A DNA stretch of 33,479 nt from positions 1 through 33,479 of the forward strand of contig JAKLFG010000025.1 of NCBI GenBank assembly GCA_022711315.1, given 5' to 3'. Positions 31,532-33,479 of this stretch are shown here, in pieces; position 1 is the first letter of the stretch; every line of letters starts with the position of its first letter. Position numbers and translations under genes: made by a program. The notes under the pieces were generated by a model. It was not told the origin of the DNA and did not search any database. It saw only the letters and a program-made list of their open reading frames with translations. The DNA comes from a bacterium (lineage in GTDB: Bacteria; UBP6; UBA1177; JAKLFG01).

Positions 31532-33479
31532 ATGCGAAAGATCCTGACATGCGTCGTGTTGGCGTTGGTTTTTGTGCTCATCGGCGCGTGCGACGACGGG
31601 AAGAAGCCGGGCGACACCGGCGTGACCGGTTGCGGCAACAACAAGATAGAGTCAGGGGAACTCTGCGACGGATCGAGTCTCGCCGGGATGACCTGCGAGA
31701 AACTCGGGTTTGGCGACGGGACCCTGCGGTGCGCCCAGTCGTGCGCCGCCTTCGATACGACGCTGTGCGGCGCCTCGCTGACCTGCGGGGACAACATCAA
31801 GAACGGCGTCGATGTCTGCGACGGGAGCGATCTCGGTGGGCAGAGTTGTCAGACGCAGGGCTTCTCTGACGGGCAACTCGCCTGTCTGACCAACTGTGCC
31901 GGGTACGACACCTCGTCCTGCACCGGCCAGATAGTCTGCGGGAACAATAGCGTCGAAGGGAGCGAGGTCTGCGACGGAACGCAGTTGAACGGCGCGACCT
32001 GCGAGTCGCAGGGGTTCGGCCCCGGAACGATCGCCTGCAAAGGCGACTGCTCCGGCTACGACACGACGGGCTGTGGCGAGGAGTGTCAGCCCCAGTGCGG
32101 GACCCGGGTCTGCGGCCCCGATCCGCTCTGCAATGAATCGTGCGGTGACTGCGGCGCTTTCGAGATATGCAGCGAGGAGGGGCAGTGCGTCAAGACCTGC
32201 GACCTCGATGAGATAACGACCAACACCGTCGTCAACATCGACCTGCAGACCGCGACCGTCACCGGCCAGATATCGCTGAACGGCGCGGTGATGCCCGACA
32301 ATACGCTCAACGAATACTACGATCGCGGCTATGTCCGCTTCGTCCACAAGAAAAGTGGGGATGCCCTCTCGTTCCCGGTCGGCATCACCGGCATCGCACA
32401 ATTCAACGGTACGCTGTTCGCGGGTATTTACGACATATTTTATAACCCGAACGGTGCCGACTATCAGAATGTGACGCCGGCGACCAAATATGTGCTTGCC
32501 GAGGATGTCGATATCGCCGGCGCATGGCAACACAACTATAACCTGCCGACCGTCACGGTCAGCGGGACAGTCACCAAGAACGGCGCGCAGGTGCCCGACA
32601 ATACGCTGAACGAGTACTACGACCGCGGCTCTGTCAGATTCACCGACAAAAAGAGCGGCGACTCTTTCTCGGTGCCGATAGGTATCACGGGCCCCGCCAC
32701 TTTCCTTGCCACCCTGTTCGCCGGCGACTACCGTACCACGCTCGTGCCGAATGGCGCCGACTATCAGAATGTCCTGCCCGATCAGAGCATCATCCTCAGC
32801 GAGAACGAGACGCTGAACGCCGACCGGGTGCTTTCCTACGATGTCGGCACCGCTTCGCTTTCGGGGACCGTGACATTGAACGGCGCGCAGATGCCCGACA
32901 ACATACTGAACGGGTACTACGACCGCGGCAATATCAGGTTCACCGAGATCGCCTCCGGCTCCACGCTTTCCTTCCCGATCGGCATCACCGGGCCGGCGAA
33001 TTATACCGGGGAGGTGTTCAAGGGGACCTACCGCGTGCTCCTTTCGCCCAGCGGCTCCGACTATCAGGATGTCCTGCCCGACCTGATGCACGAACTGGAG
33101 CAGGGGGTCACTTTCGGCGGTGCCTCGATGCGCGATTTCAATGTGAACACCGCCGAGGTGAAGGGGGTCATCACGCTCGACGGCGGGCAAATGCCGGCGA
33201 ACACGCTGAACGAATACAACGAGCGGGGATATGTGCGTTTCACCGACACCGTGAGCGGGGGGAGCATATCGTTCCCGATCGGGATAACCGGCATGGCCGA
33301 GTATGTCGGCGACCTTTACACGGGGACATACCGGGTCGCCCTGATACCTCAAGGCACCGACTATCAAAATGTCCTGCCCGACATGTCCAAGAAACTGGAT
33401 GATGCGCTGTCGGTGACCGGTGATATGGTCAAACACTACCCGGTCGAAACGGTATCCTTCACCGCCACCGTGACGCTGA
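31532..33479 (+). CDS. Lipoprotein with Myxococcus Cys-rich modules and 100-residue repeats, 3' end beyond the window
   Basis: At least 649 codons, open to the right edge. Seen: lipobox LIGAC (C20) after a hydrophobic signal; three 51-residue Myxococcus-type Cys-rich modules starting CGNNKIESGELCDG, CGDNIKNGVDVCDG and CGNNSVEGSEVCDG; a Cys-rich CQPQCGTRVCG...CGDCGAFEICSEEGQCV segment; then repeats of exactly 100 residues from residue 241 on, with the core MPDNTLNEYYDRG, VRFTDxxSG, SFPIGITG and GADYQNVLPD. The repeats look like beta-sandwich stalk domains, perhaps adhesin-like. GGAGGGA precedes the start. Ligand unknown. The antisense frame over this gene is long but is a shadow. Confidence 0.8.
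   Translation, partial: MRKILTCVVLALVFVLIGACDDGKKPGDTGVTGCGNNKIESGELCDGSSLAGMTCEKLGFGDGTLRCAQSCAAFDTTLCGASLTCGDNIKNGVDVCDGSDLGGQSCQTQGFSDGQLACLTNCAGYDTSSCTGQIVCGNNSVEGSEVCDGTQLNGATCESQGFGPGTIACKGDCSGYDTTGCGEECQPQCGTRVCGPDPLCNESCGDCGAFEICSEEGQCVKTCDLDEITTNTVVNIDLQTATVTGQISLNGAVMPDNTLNEYYDRGYVRFVHKKSGDALSFPVGITGIAQFNGTLFAGIYDIFYNPNGADYQNVTPATKYVLAEDVDIAGAWQHNYNLPTVTVSGTVTKNGAQVPDNTLNEYYDRGSVRFTDKKSGDSFSVPIGITGPATFLATLFAGDYRTTLVPNGADYQNVLPDQSIILSENETLNADRVLSYDVGTASLSGTVTLNGAQMPDNILNGYYDRGNIRFTEIASGSTLSFPIGITGPANYTGEVFKGTYRVLLSPSGSDYQDVLPDLMHELEQGVTFGGASMRDFNVNTAEVKGVITLDGGQMPANTLNEYNERGYVRFTDTVSGGSISFPIGITGMAEYVGDLYTGTYRVALIPQGTDYQNVLPDMSKKLDDALSVTGDMVKHYPVETVSFTATVTL
32252..33479 (+). repeat. 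Four and a part 300-base repeats in the terminal lipoprotein gene
   Basis: Units start at 32252, 32552, 32852, 33152 and 33452, exactly 300 bases (100 codons) apart by codon count, although the sequences have diverged. Each carries (V/M)P(D/A)N(T/I)LNxY, a Gly after an acidic-Arg pair, SFP(I/V)GITG or close variants, and xGxDYQ(N/D)V. The fifth unit is cut by the window edge. Confidence 0.85.

Noticed and set aside
31652..33436. Long minus-strand frame (594 codons) over the repeat lipoprotein
   Set aside because: The plus strand has a lipobox, Cys modules and in-phase 100-residue repeats; the antisense repetition is only its mirror.

Overview
The window reads as chromosomal DNA of an uncultured, GC-rich, Gram-negative bacterium of deltaproteobacterial or Myxococcota-like type. 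This rests on the many exported proteins and lipoproteins, the Myxococcus-type cysteine-rich repeats, the Asp/Thr-rich tails ending in a CGC motif, SBBP propeller repeats and sigma70-like promoters. The taxonomic call is an inference and is weak below phylum level. I saw no rRNA, tRNA, CRISPR array, transposase or phage structural gene. No gene-free stretch exceeds 300 bases; the longest (15366-15639, about 274 bases) holds two divergent promoters.

Layout. 1-123 (minus) is the start of a DUF6056-like membrane protein, divergent from glgP (glycogen phosphorylase, 242-2728). 2888-10426 is a cell-envelope block: two tandem HExxH metallopeptidases with identical C-terminal octapeptides, then four genes that mix a CsgG/TolB-like domain, a zinc ribbon plus membrane anchor, and a cysteine-rich DUF1566 domain. 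10436-13117 is a large lipoprotein with EGF-like, Myxococcus-type Cys-rich and seven SBBP blades. 13127-14412 is a visibly AT-richer pair of unknown genes, the first with a possible PD-(D/E)xK-like nuclease motif. A minus-strand YfaP/DUF2135 protein follows (14589-15365).

15640-22104 is housekeeping: dinD-like, phosphoglucomutase/phosphomannomutase, glgC, rpsA and argF. Together with glgP, the mutase and GlgC complete the glycogen to glucose-1-phosphate to ADP-glucose route. 22179-26773 is a coupled trio: a double-propeller receptor fused to a methyl-accepting chemotaxis output domain, an LPP20-like lipoprotein and a thioredoxin-fold protein. 26876-29686 is a tightly overlapping run (GTGA, ATGA, ATGA junctions): CsgG-like protein, small two-cluster ferredoxin-type protein, exported protein with an internal repeat, and zinc-ribbon membrane protein. 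It is followed by a HIT hydrolase and an HtrA/DegP protease. The window ends inside a lipoprotein built of Cys-rich modules and exactly 100-residue repeats (31532 to the edge).

Overall, the accessory content is mostly about the envelope: exported sensors, protein quality control and repeat-rich surface proteins. The most likely undescribed material is the 13127-14412 pair, the shuffled CsgG/zinc-ribbon/DUF1566 family, and the propeller-chemotaxis fusion.
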